Shown here in pieces: positions 32,096-42,600 of a stretch of DNA of 64,000 nucleotides. This DNA comes from Prorocentrum cordatum (lineage: Eukaryota > Sar > Dinophyceae > Prorocentrales > Prorocentraceae). Numbering within the stretch: position 1 is the first letter of the stretch; each line of letters opens with the position of its first letter. Location of the stretch: assembly GCA_963575745.1 (NCBI GenBank), contig CAUYUJ010002058.1, positions 25,010 through 89,009 on the forward strand, in the 5' to 3' direction. The position numbers were made by a program, and so were the translations under genes. The notes beneath the pieces were generated by a model that searched no databases, was not told where the DNA came from, and saw only the letters and a program-made list of their open reading frames with translations.

Positions 32096-32415
32096 GCCGA
32101 GGAGGAGGGAGGCAGGAGGGAGGAGCAGGGAGGAGGGAGGAGGAGGGAGGAGGGAGACAGTAGAGAGGAGGGAGGGAGGAGGAAGGAGCAGGGAGGAGGG
32201 GAGGAGAGCAGGGAGGAGGAGGGAGGTAGGAGGGAGGGAGGAGGAGGAGGAGGAGGGAGGGGGAGGGAGCAGGGAGGAGGGAGGAGGAGGAGGGAGGGAG
32301 GAGGGGAGGGAGGAGGAAAGAGGAGGAGGGAGGCGCGAGGGGGGAGGAGGAGGGAGGTGAGGGAGGGGAGGGGGGGAGGCAGGAGGGAGGGTGGTGGAAG
32401 GGAGGAGGGAGGAGC
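32096..32415. repeat. GGA/GGGA purine tract
   Basis: Interrupted GGAGGGA tract; poly-Arg/Gly or Pro/Ser frames only. Confidence 0.95.
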
Positions 32416-32547
32416 ATGGAGGAAATGGATGGGGACCGGGGGCACTGAGCAGCGCAAAGGGGACACTGGAGAACAAGAGGACCCCAGATATCCGACGCTC
32501 CGAAAAACTTGGAGCGGCGGGTTTTTGCGCCGTTTTCGCCCCTTCTG

Positions 32548-32905
32548 TGGGCCCCTCCTCCTCCTCCTTCTCCTCTTCCTCCTTTCCTCCTCCTCCTCCT
32601 CCTCCTCTTTTTTCCTCCTCCTCCTCCTCCTCTCCTCCCCCTGCTCTCCTCCTCCTCCTCCTCCCCTCCTCCTCCTCCTCCTTTCCTCCTTCCTCCTCCT
32701 CCCCCTCCTCCTCCTCCTCCTCCCTCCTCCTCCTCCTCCTCCTCCTCCTCCTCCTCCTCCTCCTACTCCTCCTCTCCTCCTCCCCCTTCTCCTCTTTTCC
32801 TCTTTTTCCCCCTCCTCCTCCTTCTTCTCTCCCCGCCTCCTCCTCCTCCTCCTCCTCTCCTCCTCCTCCTCCTCCTCCTCCTCCTTCTCCTCCGTCTCCT
32901 CCTCC
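32548..32905. repeat. (CCT)n pyrimidine tract
   Basis: Long CCT tract in opposite strand sense to the GGA tract 130 bp upstream, so the two could pair as a large imperfect inverted repeat. Long Leu/Ser/Pro or Glu/Arg frames are artefacts. Confidence 0.95.
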
Positions 32906-33027
32906 GCGGGTTCTGTGCGCCGTCTTCGGCCGTTCTGGGAGCCCTCGCCGGGCCTCGGCCTCGCGCCGAACGAGCAAGCGGCTCGGGGCGACGAGCTGGC
33001 CCTGGGGAAGTGCTCTCCAGGCCTCAG

Positions 33028-33145
33028 GGCCCTCCTCCTCCTCCCCCTCCTCCTCGCCCTCGTCCTCCTCCTCGTCCTCCTCCTCCTCCTCATCCTCCTC
33101 CTCCGCCTCCTCCTCCTCCGCCTCCTCCTCCTCCTCCTCCTCGGC
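33028..33145. repeat. (CCT)n tract
   Basis: CCT with CGT interruptions; it follows a short GC-rich non-repeat segment. Confidence 0.93.
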
Positions 33146-33229
33146 CGAGTGCCTGGGAGTCACCCAGAGAGCAAGGGGGCTGCCCGCTCGTTCGGCCTCC
33201 TGCAGGAGAGGTGTCAATCCCAGCACACA

Positions 33230-33412
33230 GTATCGTTTAACCGTCCCCCACCCCCATCCTCATCCCATTCGAGACCCCCGCCAAATTACCACCCTAGTTG
33301 GGGATACACCACTCGAAACCCGAAGGAAACGGCATATATCCCCATCTAGGAAGTAAATCGGCCAGTGGGGCTCAGGCCACGCCGCTGGGATAGGGGGTCG
33401 GATGAACGATGC
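33230..33412. mobile_element. MITE family B, third copy
   Basis: Begins GTATCGTTTAACCGTCCCC and ends GGTCGGATGAACGATGC. The interior ACTCGAAACCCGAAGG and ATATATCCCCATCTA match 30468-30632. Confidence 0.75.
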
Positions 33413-33574
33413 TCAAGCACGTCTTCGGGCGGAGCGTCCCCATCCATCGGAGGTGAGGTTGCCGGCCAACCGCGGACCCCACTTGGCCCCCGTGTCCCCC
33501 CCCTGCCCCCCTTTTCGGCTGCCGGCCTCACACTGCGGGATCTGATGGCATCAAAGGCTAAAAGGCTGAAAGAG

Positions 33575-34335
33575 CATGGAGGAGGAGGAGGAGGAGGAGG
33601 AGGAGGGGGAGGAAGAGGAGCGGCTCGAACAAGTCGAGGCGGTCGGTTGGGGAAGGGGAAGGCAAGGGGATGAAGGTGGTGGGGGAGTCAGGGGGAGGAT
33701 GCGGGTGGGAGGGGCTCTGAATGGGGGAAGAGCCGGGAGGAAAGATCCAGGAAGAGCAGGGCCAATGTGTGATGATGTGGTTGTGCTTGTGCTTGTGCTT
33801 GTGCTTGTGCTTGTGGTTGAGGTGTGGATGTGGTTTGGTTGTGGTTGTGGGTTTGGTTTGGTGGTGTCGCGGTGATGATAGGGACCAGTTGGAGAAGGAA
33901 GACCCGATAGGAGGGGTATAGTCGAATGTAGGAGGGTAAGGGAGGAGGAGGAGGAAGGATGAGGAGGAGGGAAGAGGAGGAGGAGGAGGATGAGGAGGCG
34001 GAGGGGAAGGGGAGAGTAGGAGGAGGAAGGAGGAGGAGGAGGAGGAGGAGGAGGAGGAGGAGGGAGGAGGAGAAGGAGGATGAGGAGAGCAGGAGGAGGA
34101 GGAGGACGAGGAGGAGCTGGACGAGGAGGAGGAGGAGGAGGAGGAGCAGGAGGAGCAGGAGGAGCAGGAGGAGGAGGAGGTGGAGGCGGCAGGGGAGCGA
34201 GGAGCGGGACGAGACAGTACCAGGAGCACCGCCCTCCGGGGCGCGGAAGCGGAGGAGGGGGTGGAGGTTGAGCAGCAAGAGGAGGAGGAGGAGCAGCAGG
34301 AGGAGGAGGAGGGATTGGAGGCTGAGCAGAACGGG
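33575..34335. repeat. GGA-rich region with an embedded (CTTGTG)n hexamer
   Basis: GGA tracts at 33575-33620, 33935-34200 and 34265-34315. A CTTGTG hexamer repeat with six perfect units lies at about 33782-33820 and is followed by GTGGTTTGG words. No gene. Confidence 0.9.
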
Positions 34336-34442
34336 GAGGCGATGGGAGCGCGGCGCGAGCGCCGCGCGCGACCACCAGGGCACTGGGCAGCTCGCGCCGT
34401 GTCGACAGGGCGGCGACCCCGCTGCGGGCGTCCGAGGCTGAA

Positions 34443-34769
34443 AATGCCGTCAGTGGCCCAGCATCGGCCAGCGTTAAGTCGGGCGTGTCCCTCTACAGGA
34501 GGAATACCCAAAGATAGTCAAATTCCACCTCCTCCTCGTCCTCCTCCTCCTCCTGTGTCCTCCTCTGCCGCTGGGCTTCCCTGGAATACCCAAAAATAGT
34601 CAAATACTCAAAGATAGTCTGGGGACGACTTTTTGATCATCATGTTTTGGAACTACCTCTGAGTATTTCTGGACTACGTTTCATGTGTCGTTGGAAATCC
34701 GCCTGTAGGAGGACTCGCCCGTCCTCAGTTCAAGGTGGAATGCGGTCAGTGGCCCAGAATCGGCCAGCG
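34443..34769. mobile_element. MITE family A copy flanked by a 31-bp direct repeat
   Basis: The MITE (34474-34730) starts TTAAGTCGGGCGTGTCCC and ends GCCTGTAGGAGGACTCGCCC. A CCT-rich insert with a second partial AATACCCAAAxATAGTC lies at 34525-34605. Immediately outside, 34443-34473 and 34739-34769 are the same 31-bp sequence with two differences (it contains GTCAGTGGCCCAG). The flanking duplication is much longer than a TTAA footprint. Confidence 0.75.
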
Positions 34770-34887
34770 CGGGAAGACCTGGCGATCGAAACGCCGGCGA
34801 TCGTTCCGGGTCGAACGATCCACGCGGCGCCAGAAAGGCCAACGTTGGGGTCTTCACGGTACGAACTTGCCGTTCCGTCTCCTTCTG

Positions 34888-35230
34888 GCATGAGCTGGTT
34901 TCGCCGGGGCTGGCTTCGCCCCGCTGGTTTCGCCGGCGGCTGGTTTCGCCGGCGGCTGGCTTCGCCGGCGCCGGTTTCGCCAGCACTGGTTTCGCCGGCG
35001 CTGGATTTGCCGGCGCTGTCGTCGTCGCCGTCGGCGTGGCCGTCGCCGCCGTCGTCTTCGTCGTCGCCGTCGTCGGGCGGGCGGACCCTAGCGGGCGGGT
35101 CGGGTCGGGTCGGGCGGGCGGACCCTAACGGGCGGGTCGGGTCGGGCGGGCGGGACATTAAAGTGTGGGGCGCGCTCGACCGAGCACGCGCGAACCCTAA
35201 CGGGTTGGTCGGGTTGGGCGGGCGGACTCT
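34888..35230. repeat. CTGGTTTCGCCGGCG and GGGCGGGTCGGGT minisatellites
   Basis: About eight 15-17 bp units of GCTGGTTTCGCCGGCG (34890-35025), then GTCGTCGCCGTC, then units of CGGGCGGGTCGGGT with GGACCCTAACGGG (35075-35230). Related units occur at 35405-35560 and at 46165-46430. Confidence 0.85.
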
Positions 35231-35233
35231 AGC

Positions 35234-35397
35234 GTTAAGTCGGGTTTGTCCCTCTGCAGGGGGAATATTCAAAAATAGTGAAAAAATACTTTGGGAACAA
35301 TTCTTTGAACATTCTTAAATGTATGTTTGAGCGTTTCTTGGGTGTTGTTTTCTTTGTTCCTCCGAAATCCCCATGTAGGGGGACAGGCCCGACTTAA
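35234..35397. mobile_element. MITE family A, whole copy with TTAA at both ends
   Basis: 164 bp from TTAAGTCGGGTTTGTCCC to GGGGGACAGGCCCGACTTAA. The flanks extend the symmetry: CTAGCG on the left and CGCTAG on the right, so the target was probably the palindrome CTAGCGTTAACGCTAG or the flanks converged. Confidence 0.88.
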
Positions 35398-35807
35398 CGC
35401 TAGCGGGCGGGTCGGGTCGGGCAGTTTCGTCGACGGCAGCTGCTTTCGCCGACGGCAGCTGCTTTCGCCGACGGCAGCTGGTTTCGGCGACGGATGCTGC
35501 TTTCGCCGACGGCAGCTGGTTTCGTTCGGCGGCGAAACCAGCTGGGCGAAACTAGCCGTCGGCGAGACCAGCGGTTGCCCTTCCCCCTGCCTCCCCCCTC
35601 CGTCCTCCCCCTGCCCCCCCCCCCCCGACCGTCCGCCTCGATTTCTTCGAGCTGACGATGTCTGAGGTCTCCCGCCTTCCCCTGGCAGCCTTCCCTGGCG
35701 CACTCCTTTGGGAAAGGGGGGAGGGGGAGGAGTGAGGAGGGGAAGGAGGAGAAGAAACAGGACTTGGGAAGAGGTCCCAGACATGTGACCGTTTCTCGTT
35801 TTTCCAA

Positions 35808-35925
35808 TACGCGTTCCCTGGAGTCCCTGCTGTTTTCCCAGGGCCGGCTTTTCATCCCAAGGAGTTTTTGTTGACACCCCCGCGGCCCGGCAAGGGACCC
35901 CCGCATGCCGAAAACGGCCATAAGC
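35808..35925 (+). repeat. Dispersed repeat (partner 4638-4740)
   Basis: TTTTCCCAGGG, GTTTTTGTTGACACCCCCGC, GGCAAGGGA and GCCGAAAACGGCC match the 4638 copy in order. Confidence 0.5.
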
Positions 35926-36039
35926 TCCGTCTTGAAGAAACATCAAATTTGAACGCGCGTTTTTTTGTCCACGGCGCCGAAATGCCTGGTGCAGGAAGGC
36001 TCCAGCAGTGGCGAAGCATTCTGGCTTGCCTGCAAACCG

Positions 36040-36400
36040 TTTGTGCAGGCAAACCGTTTGTGGTTTGCACGACATGTTCTTAGAACATGTCTGGCTGATG
36101 GCGTCTTGTTTTAACACATCTGCCGTACAGCCAACCCGCGTAATAAGAATGGGCAATTTTCAAAGGCTACCTTTGCATCCTTTCCCTTCGACCCAGCCTT
36201 GGCCGCTTTCGCTGGCCGAGACCCCCTCGCAGAGTGTCAACATGGCCTTCCAAGGTCCTTGCATCCTGATCATGCGTCTTGATGACATGCGTTGACTGCA
36301 TCTTCTAGGGACATGGCTCTCGTCGTCGTTGGAACCCTCTTTTGTTCTAAGAGTACCTCGTGGAAAGCCTCTTAGGAATGCCGGGACGGCCGGTCCAGCC
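36040..36400 (+). repeat. TGTTCTAAGA repeat, diverged and split copy
   Basis: GTGGTTTGCACGACATGTTC, AGAACATGTCTGGCTG (36058-36100), then TTTTGTTCTAAGAGTAC and GCCGGGACGGCCGGTCC (36340-36400) correspond to the two parts of 23808-23962, with ~240 bp of other DNA between. Confidence 0.55.
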
Positions 36401-36559
36401 GGGTCTCGCGCGGGCCTCTGAGGCTCGGACGCTCGAGGGCCCTTCCCGGAGCGCGGCAGGAGGGGCATCGACGCCTGCCTGCCCGAGCCCTGCGGGCAGG
36501 AGGAGACGGCGGCTGGGGCGGCGCGGTGGTGCCCTCGTTCGGGGTGGACGGGGGCAGGT

Positions 36560-36780
36560 GAAGGCAAGAGGGAGCGAGGAGGAGGGCGGAGAAGGGAGCG
36601 AGGGAGGGAGCGAGGCAGGGAGCGAGGGAGGGAGGGAGCCAGGCGGGGGGAGGATAGTGAATGATGGGGGGGGGGGGAAGATGAGGAGCAGGAGGAGGAA
36701 GAGGATGAAGAGGATGAGGGAGGAGGGAGGAGGAGAAGGGGGGGAGTAGGTGGAGGAAGAGGATGAGGATAATGATGAGA
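36560..36780. repeat. GGGAGCGA/GGA purine tract
   Basis: GAGGGAGGGAGCGAGG units, then GGA and GAT words; poly-charged frames only. Confidence 0.85.
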
Positions 36781-36799
36781 TGGAGGACAAGTCGCGACC

Positions 36800-37190
36800 A
36801 GGGTGGTTGAGCAGGGGGCGGAGGATGATCCTAACCACCATATTGTTGGTGATGGTGGTGATAAGCATGATTACCTGATGTGTAACGATGATGGTTGCGA
36901 CAGTGGTGAGCCGGATGAGGGAACATAACATGATGATGTGCGAATGCAAGTTGGATGATGTTGACGAAGACGGACATGTTTTTTTGTTCAAGCGTTTCGC
37001 CCATACCGCCGGCTTTCTTTTTTTAATGACGGAATACATACCAGCTATATTAGGATGTCTTGGTGCTGTTTGAAAGCATGTTCGTGCTGACGCCGATGGT
37101 GATGGTGATGGAGGTCTTGCTCATGGTGCTGCTGCGGGCGCGGGTTATGAGACAGGATCGAGGAGGAGCAGGAGGAGGCGCGATACGAGG
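36800..37190. other. Intergenic DNA rich in GATGATG words
   Basis: Contains dispersed GATGATG/GTGATGGTG words but no array and no gene. Confidence 0.5.
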
Positions 37191-37191
37191 G

Positions 37192-37613
37192 ATCTTGGCC
37201 TCGGGGACGCGAACATGTGCAATTTACCAGTGATCGCGGCCTCGAGGGCGCGAATATTGTGTCAGTTACCAAATCGTGTTTCTGGGCGCACAAGTATTAT
37301 ACATTTTACAAAGAGTCGTTGCATCGGAACGGAACACATTGTAATTAACCGAAGGTTTATGACTTGGGGGCGCAGATATTCAGTATTATATAGAACGGAT
37401 CCTGGCTCCAAGGGCGCGACTTCTGTATAATTGGCCAGGATGTATGGTTCTGGGGGCGCGGCTGCATTGCAATTTACTTGGGAGTATGGCTTCAGGGATG
37501 CGAGCATTGCCTAGTTTACGAGGGCTTATGGCTTCGGGCACGCGAATCTTGCGGACCTTACGATGGATGATTGCTTCAGCCTCGCGAGTATCATGTACTG
37601 TTACGTGCCCCAC
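37192..37613 (-). repeat. Degenerate 42-bp tandem repeat, ~10 units
   Basis: Units follow the pattern ATGGCTTCGGGxGCGCGAAT then AxTGTxxAATTTACxA; recognisable starts at about 37404, 37446, 37488 and 37530 give 42-bp steps. Because 42 is divisible by three, the minus strand shows a 14-residue periodic peptide (R-x-P-E-A-I-x-P-x-K-L pattern) in the frame 37613-37386. Units are too diverged for recent expansion. It could be an old minisatellite or a remnant of a repeat protein; frames do not stay open over the whole array. Confidence 0.7.
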
Positions 37614-38069
37614 GACCCTCCAGAAGTTCTGAGACTACTCAGAGGGCGAGGTGTAGGACGGTTTGGGGCCCCCCCTCCCCCTCGCGCGGACTTCAACAGT
37701 TGACAGTGGGAAACAGAAGGTCAAACCATCAGCATAAGTCGCGCGGCCTGATGGGGGCTGGTGGATTACTTGATTCGTGTGATGCTGATTGCGATCTTGA
37801 GCGTGGTAGTGTTGGTGTTGTTTATTATTGTGATGATGAGGGGTACTTAGGGAGATGAGGATGATTCTGATGTTGATAATTGTGCGGCCGAGGACGACGG
37901 AGTGGACGACGAACACAGATGCCGAGTATCGGCCACGCGGCCCAGATTGGGTTTCGGAACCCAGGGGCGATTGACATCTCCTGGGGTGCGTTCTGGCCAG
38001 TGGTTCGAAACGGATGCTGCCGTTACCACCACGAGGGCGGTGCCAGCGGCCCGAGAGACCCGAGAGGCC

Positions 38070-38286
38070 TTCCCCATTATTCTTCTTCCTCCTCTTCTTC
38101 CTGCTGTTCCTAGTACCTCCTCCTTCCTCCTCCTCTCTCCTCCTCGTCGTCGTCCTCCTGATCTTCTTCTTCTTCCCAATACCTCCTTTCTTATCGTCCG
38201 CTCTCCTCCTCCTCCTTCTTCTCCCCATTCTCCTCCTCCTCCTCCTCCTCCTCCTCCTCCTCCTCCTCCTCCTCCTCCTCCTCCCT
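38070..38286. repeat. TTCTTCCTC/(CCT)n pyrimidine tract
   Basis: CTT/CCT-rich from 38075, ending in ~55 bp of pure CCT at 38230-38285. Confidence 0.93.
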
Positions 38287-38617
38287 ATGCCGAAGGCTTC
38301 CGCAACCCCTGGGGCGGATGTTGTGCAGGACGCGTGGGGCGCCGGTAAGGGCGGGCGCTGAGCGCACGCCCGACGAGCACCTGCACAACGCCCCAGGGGC
38401 TAGGTTGCTGCCGGGGCGACAGTGGCCTACGAGGTTCTTACTTCGCTCGCTCACACACCGACGGCGAGGCTGGAGGTCTTGCACGCTTCGCGGTCTTTGT
38501 CTCGGTCAAGCCACGCCTCTACCTCGAGATCTTCCCCTGTCGTAGGACGCCGCCCCGAACGCGGACTTCAGATGGCCCTCTCCGCTGCAGGGGTCAGCAG
38601 TCTTGTGTAGATTCGAT

Positions 38618-39360
38618 TCGTCGGAGGTTGCGACTTCCGGGATACAGCCCGCAATGCCGGCGGTCCTGCACATTTGCTCAACAGATTGGCGGCTACGCCA
38701 GAGGTTCGCTTCCATGCGATTCGTCGGAGGTTCTGCCCTCCGGCGCGCAGCCCGGCGGCAATGCCGGCGGTCCTGCGCACCTACCCCACCGACGCGGCAA
38801 CCTTGGCGGCGATGCCAGCGGTCTTTCTTGTATTTTCGACACGTCGGAGGGTCTGCCCTCCGGGACACGGCCCAGGGGCAATGATGGCGGTCTTGCGCGC
38901 CCACCCCGCCCACAAGGTGGGCGCCTCTAGGACGCAACGTGCCGGAAATCCCAGTGGTATTGTTTTTATTTTGTTTGAATGATTGGGCACGTCGGAGGTT
39001 AGCCCGGCTGCAGTGCCAGCGGTCTTGCACACCTACCCCGCCTACGCGGCAAGCGCCTCCACAGCGGTCTCATTTTCGTTCGACATGTCGGAGGTTTTGC
39101 CCTCCAGGACACTGGGCCTGCACACTTGCCCCTCCTACGAGGCAAGCGCTTTCTGAGCTTAGCTTGGCGGCGACGCCAGCGTTCTTGTTTGTTCTCGACA
39201 CGTCGGAGGTTCGGCTCTGCGACGCCGGCGGTCTTGGACACCAGCCCCACCCACGAGGCATTTTTCGGGGGGGGGACACCGACCGCTGCTTTCATTCGAT
39301 TCGTCGGAGGCTTTCACCTCTCGGACATAGCCCGGCGGCAATGCTGCCCTGAGCATTCAC
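38618..39360 (+). repeat. Degenerate ~100-150 bp tandem repeat, 7 units
   Basis: The word TCGGAGG opens units at 38621, 38723, 38843, 38992, 39088, 39203 and 39303. Most units continue with CTGCCCTCCGG-like, GGCAATGCCGGCGGTC and CACACCTACCCC. Frames shift from unit to unit, so it is not coding. Confidence 0.85.
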
Positions 39361-39363
39361 CTT

Positions 39364-39389
39364 CCATACCTTCCGCGCGGAAGGTATGG
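39364..39389. repeat. Perfect 26-bp palindrome
   Basis: CCATACCTTCCGC facing GCGGAAGGTATGG with no loop, directly after the tandem repeat and before a TTTGTC-rich stretch. Confidence 0.95.
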
Positions 39390-39404
39390 ATGGTGTTTTC
39401 GTGT

Positions 39405-39490
39405 ATGTTTTTGTTTGCTTTGTCTTGTTTTGTCTGCTTTGTCTTGTTTTGTTTGCTTTCGCTTGTTTTGTCTTCTTCGTCTTGTTCATG
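39405..39490. repeat. TTGTTTTGTC-type pentamer repeat
   Basis: CTTTGTCTTGTTTTGTCTG words repeat about seven times. Confidence 0.85.
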
Positions 39491-39649
39491 CATTGTACAA
39501 CTTCGCCAGCGCATGATCTTGTGCATGCGATCGCGCGATCGTTGATCACTTTCGAAATCTAAAAACTTCTAACACATCCATATGTCATCTTACATCCATA
39601 ATATACGTCATCATTACTCATCTTCCTTTCCTTATCAGAGTCGTGTCCG

Positions 39650-39790
39650 TCATGGCTCGATCTAGTCTTGAGGTCTTGGTGTACTCTTGGGGTCTCGGGG
39701 TCTCGGAGGTCCTCCTGGGGTCTTGGGGTCCTCGGGGGTCTCGGGGGTTCTCTTGGGGTTTGGGGGGTCCTATTAGATCTCGGGATTGGG
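39650..39790. repeat. GGGGTCTC-type G/T-rich repeat
   Basis: TCTTGGGGTCTCGGGG words repeat irregularly; G-rich on the plus strand. Confidence 0.75.
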
Positions 39791-39984
39791 CGGCAGGCCA
39801 TGGGGTTCCCAGCTTGGGCGCCGACGGCGGAGGGTCGTCTTGGGGGTCGTCTTGGGGGCGACGAGAACGACGACGACGACGAGTTGATCGGCCAGTCGGG
39901 CTCAGACGTGCTGACGGCCAGGGACGACGACGACAGTACTCGTAGAGTTCAGGTTCGAGTTGGCCTTGCTTGATTACCTTCCAG

Positions 39985-40310
39985 ATGAGCACGGAGGCGC
40001 AGGCTGCTCTCGCGCGGGCGCTCCATGTGCTGCCGCCCGCCAACCTCCAGAACGGTTCGTTATGCGCGTGGAACACTGGCGGGAAAAACGGTGCAAAGGA
40101 TTGCCAGAGTATATGCTATCCAGTGGTTGGTGGAATACGTTGATGCTATGTGAGTCCGTCAGTGCGAATTTGCGAATCGACTTGACGGACTGGGAAGGCG
40201 CTGTGAAACATGTGCTCGGGGCCAAGTTCTCCGAGCAGAAGTGCATGGAGGACGCCAGGGAGATCCTAGATCTAGTAGCTGGGCGGAGGCGGGCCATCAG
40301 GAGCCCATGG
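39985..40310 (+). CDS. Possible exon, unrecognised
   Basis: An ATG at 39985 follows CTTCCAG and gives M-S-T-E-A-Q-A-A-L-A-R-A-L-H before the frame is lost near 40045. The neighbouring frame then gives a protein-like, non-repetitive stretch to about 40310, with R-F-V-M-R-V-E-H-W-R-E, L-M-L-C-E-S-V-S-A-N and D-A-R-E-I-L-D-L-V. Amino-acid use looks like real protein rather than repeat translation. No family was recognised. It may be a gene fragment with a frameshift, or an exon with an unseen splice. A faintly similar phrase (M-L-T-L-C-E-G-V-S-A) is on the minus strand near 36240. Confidence 0.35.
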
Positions 40311-40334
40311 GTCAGACTAGGACGTGGAGAAGGA

Positions 40335-40455
40335 GGATGAGTAGGATGAGGGGTAGGAGGAGGAGGAGGCGGAGGAGGAGGAGGAGAAGGAGGCGGTGGA
40401 GGAGGAGGCGTAGGAATATGAGTAGGAGGAGTACGAGGAGGGTTCGGAATACGAA
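40335..40455. repeat. GGA-rich tract
   Basis: GGA with GTA/TAG interruptions just upstream of the assembly gap. Confidence 0.85.
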
Positions 40456-40675
40456 TAGGAGTACGGTTAGGGGGATGGGGCAGCGGGGGGAAGGTGTACC
40501 AGTGCGCGCAGGAGTAGGAGTACGAGTCAAGCTAGCCAGCTCGAGCGAGTCAAGCATGGCATGCCCAGTCCCGCCCGCCCTCCCACAACATAAGAAGCAA
40601 AGCTGGCGCAACTGGGGGCCGAAGTCACACCGGCCAGCCGGTTTGGTACAGATGATGCGGCCGCGATGGCGGTTG

Positions 40676-40775
40676 NNNNNNNNNNNNNNNNNNNNNNNNN
40701 NNNNNNNNNNNNNNNNNNNNNNNNNNNNNNNNNNNNNNNNNNNNNNNNNNNNNNNNNNNNNNNNNNNNNNNNNNN
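40676..40775. other. Assembly gap (100 N)
   Basis: Exactly 100 Ns, the conventional size for a gap of unknown length. The right flank (40776-40813) is pure GGA, so the missing part may be a purine tract. Confidence 0.99.
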
Positions 40776-40813
40776 GAGGAGGAGGAGGAGGAGGAGGAGG
40801 AGGAGGAGGAGGA
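40776..40813. repeat. (GGA)n at gap edge
   Basis: Pure GGA repeat continuing from the gap. Confidence 0.95.
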
Positions 40814-41600
40814 GCAGGAGTTGTTATAGTAATAGTTGATTATCTGTTATAGTTAATTTTGTCATCATTATCATTTTGATTATTTGTAATAGTTAATGTG
40901 TTTCTGTGTGGGAGTCGAACTGCTCCGACCGCTGGCTGTGGCAGCAGGAGCGGGAGCGGGAGGAGCGGGGGGGAGCAGGATGACCGGGCGAGGGCGGAGG
41001 AGGGGTCGGCGGAGGAATGCGGTGTCTCTTGAGATCCTGACGTCGCAACGTTTCAGATGCCACCCTGTTTCGGGCCTTGGGGCCCTTAGAGATCGATCCG
41101 ACTGGGAAGTTGGCGCAGCAGATGGGGTCTCGGGTTGTGTTGATCCCATCGTACTTAAGGACCACATCCCAGAAATGATTTCGAGCACCTGGAAAAGTGT
41201 CGAAACAGTGTTGGACGAGTGTCTCCCAGGGCCCGACACGTGAAAACCCTCGAGTTTCGGTGCCTTTGTGGTGCTCGAAATTCTTTCTGGTGATCGAGGC
41301 TGAAGTAGGTTGGAACATCATAAGGCTCGGGCTCCAGTCGTGATTCGGTACGGTGCTTCGGTTTTTCGGCGCGCTCTCAGGTCTCAGGGTGTACACGATC
41401 CGGTGTCCCACAAGTTGGGAAGCTTGGGTGTCTCCTCGAGCTCGTCGCCCAGGTATTGTGTGGTCCTTCTGGTCACCGCCCACCAAACCACCCCAACTCA
41501 ACACGAAGGCCCCGATTTGCCTTCGCTTTTCAGTGGGGAGGGTCGGGGAACATTGAAATTACGCTACCGAGGAACCCCACATACTGATTTTATGTCTTGT
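40814..41600. other. Intergenic DNA
   Basis: Ordinary-complexity sequence without a recognisable gene; open frames are short and lack motifs. Confidence 0.45.
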
Positions 41601-42600
41601 GTGCCACGCCTGCTATGCCTGGACGACCCTGGCACGCATAGGGAGACCACCCCCTGCGCACCCCCTCTGGTGTCGAGAAAATGCCACGCCTGCTATGCCT
41701 GGACGACCCTGGCACGCATAGGGAGACCACCCCCTGCGCACCCCCTCTGGTGTCGAGAAAATGCCACGCCTGCTATGCCTGGACGACCCTGGCACGCATA
41801 GGGAGACCACCCCCTGCGCACCCCCTCTGGTGTCGAGAAAATGCCACGCCGCTATGCCTGGACGACCCTGGCACGCATGGGGAGACCACCCCCTGCGCAC
41901 CCCCTCTGGTGTCGAGAAAATGCCACGCCTGCTATGCCTATGCGCACGACCCCTGGTCACGCATATCGAGACTCCACCCTGCACCCTCGTGTCGAGGTGT
42001 CGAGTAACTGCCACGCCTGCCGTGCCCTGCGCCATGGCCCGCATAGACGCCGCGCTCAGGGACCACCCCCTGCGCACCCCCTCTGGTGTCGAGAAACTGC
42101 CACGCCTGCCGTGCCCTGCGCCATGGCCCGCATAGACGCCGCGCTCAGGGACCACCCCCTGCGCACCCCCTCTGGTGTCGAGAAACTGCCACGCCTGCCG
42201 TGCCCTGCGCCATGGCCCGCATAGACGCCGCGCTCAGGAACCACCCCCTGCGCACCCCCTCTGGTGTCGAGAAACTGCCACGCCTGCCGTGCACTGCGCC
42301 ATGGCCCGCATAGACGCCACGCTCAGGGACCACCCTCTGCGCGCTCTGCCTGGGGTCGAGAAACTGCCACGCCTGCCGTGCCCTGCGCCATGGCCCGCAT
42401 AGACGCCGCGCTCAGGGACCACCCCCTGCGCACCCCCTTCCTGTGTCGAGAAACTGCCACGCCTGCCGTGCCCTGCGCCATGGCCCGCATAGACGCCGCG
42501 CTCAGGGACCACCCCCTGCGCACCCCCTCTGGTGTCGAGAAACTGCCACGCCTGCTGTGCCCTGCGCAGAGAAGGAGAGGGAGGAGCCACGCCTGCCGCG
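41601..42600 (+). repeat. Minisatellite with 80-bp then 89-bp units
   Basis: The first block has four units of 79-80 bp, TGCCACGCCTGCTATGCC ... CCTCTGGTGTCGAGAAAA. After a variant unit it becomes 89-bp units at 42008, 42097, 42186, 42275, 42364 and 42453 (TGCCACGCCTGCCGTGCC ... ). Both end in the same CCCCTGCGCACCCCCTCTGG. Neither length is a multiple of three, and all frames stay open by turns, so the many ORFs here are artefacts. Confidence 0.95.

Noticed and set aside
35080-35220. CCCTAACGGG words resembling telomere repeat
   Set aside because: They are part of a CGGGCGGGTCGGGT minisatellite. There is no consecutive CCCTAA array, and the locus is internal.
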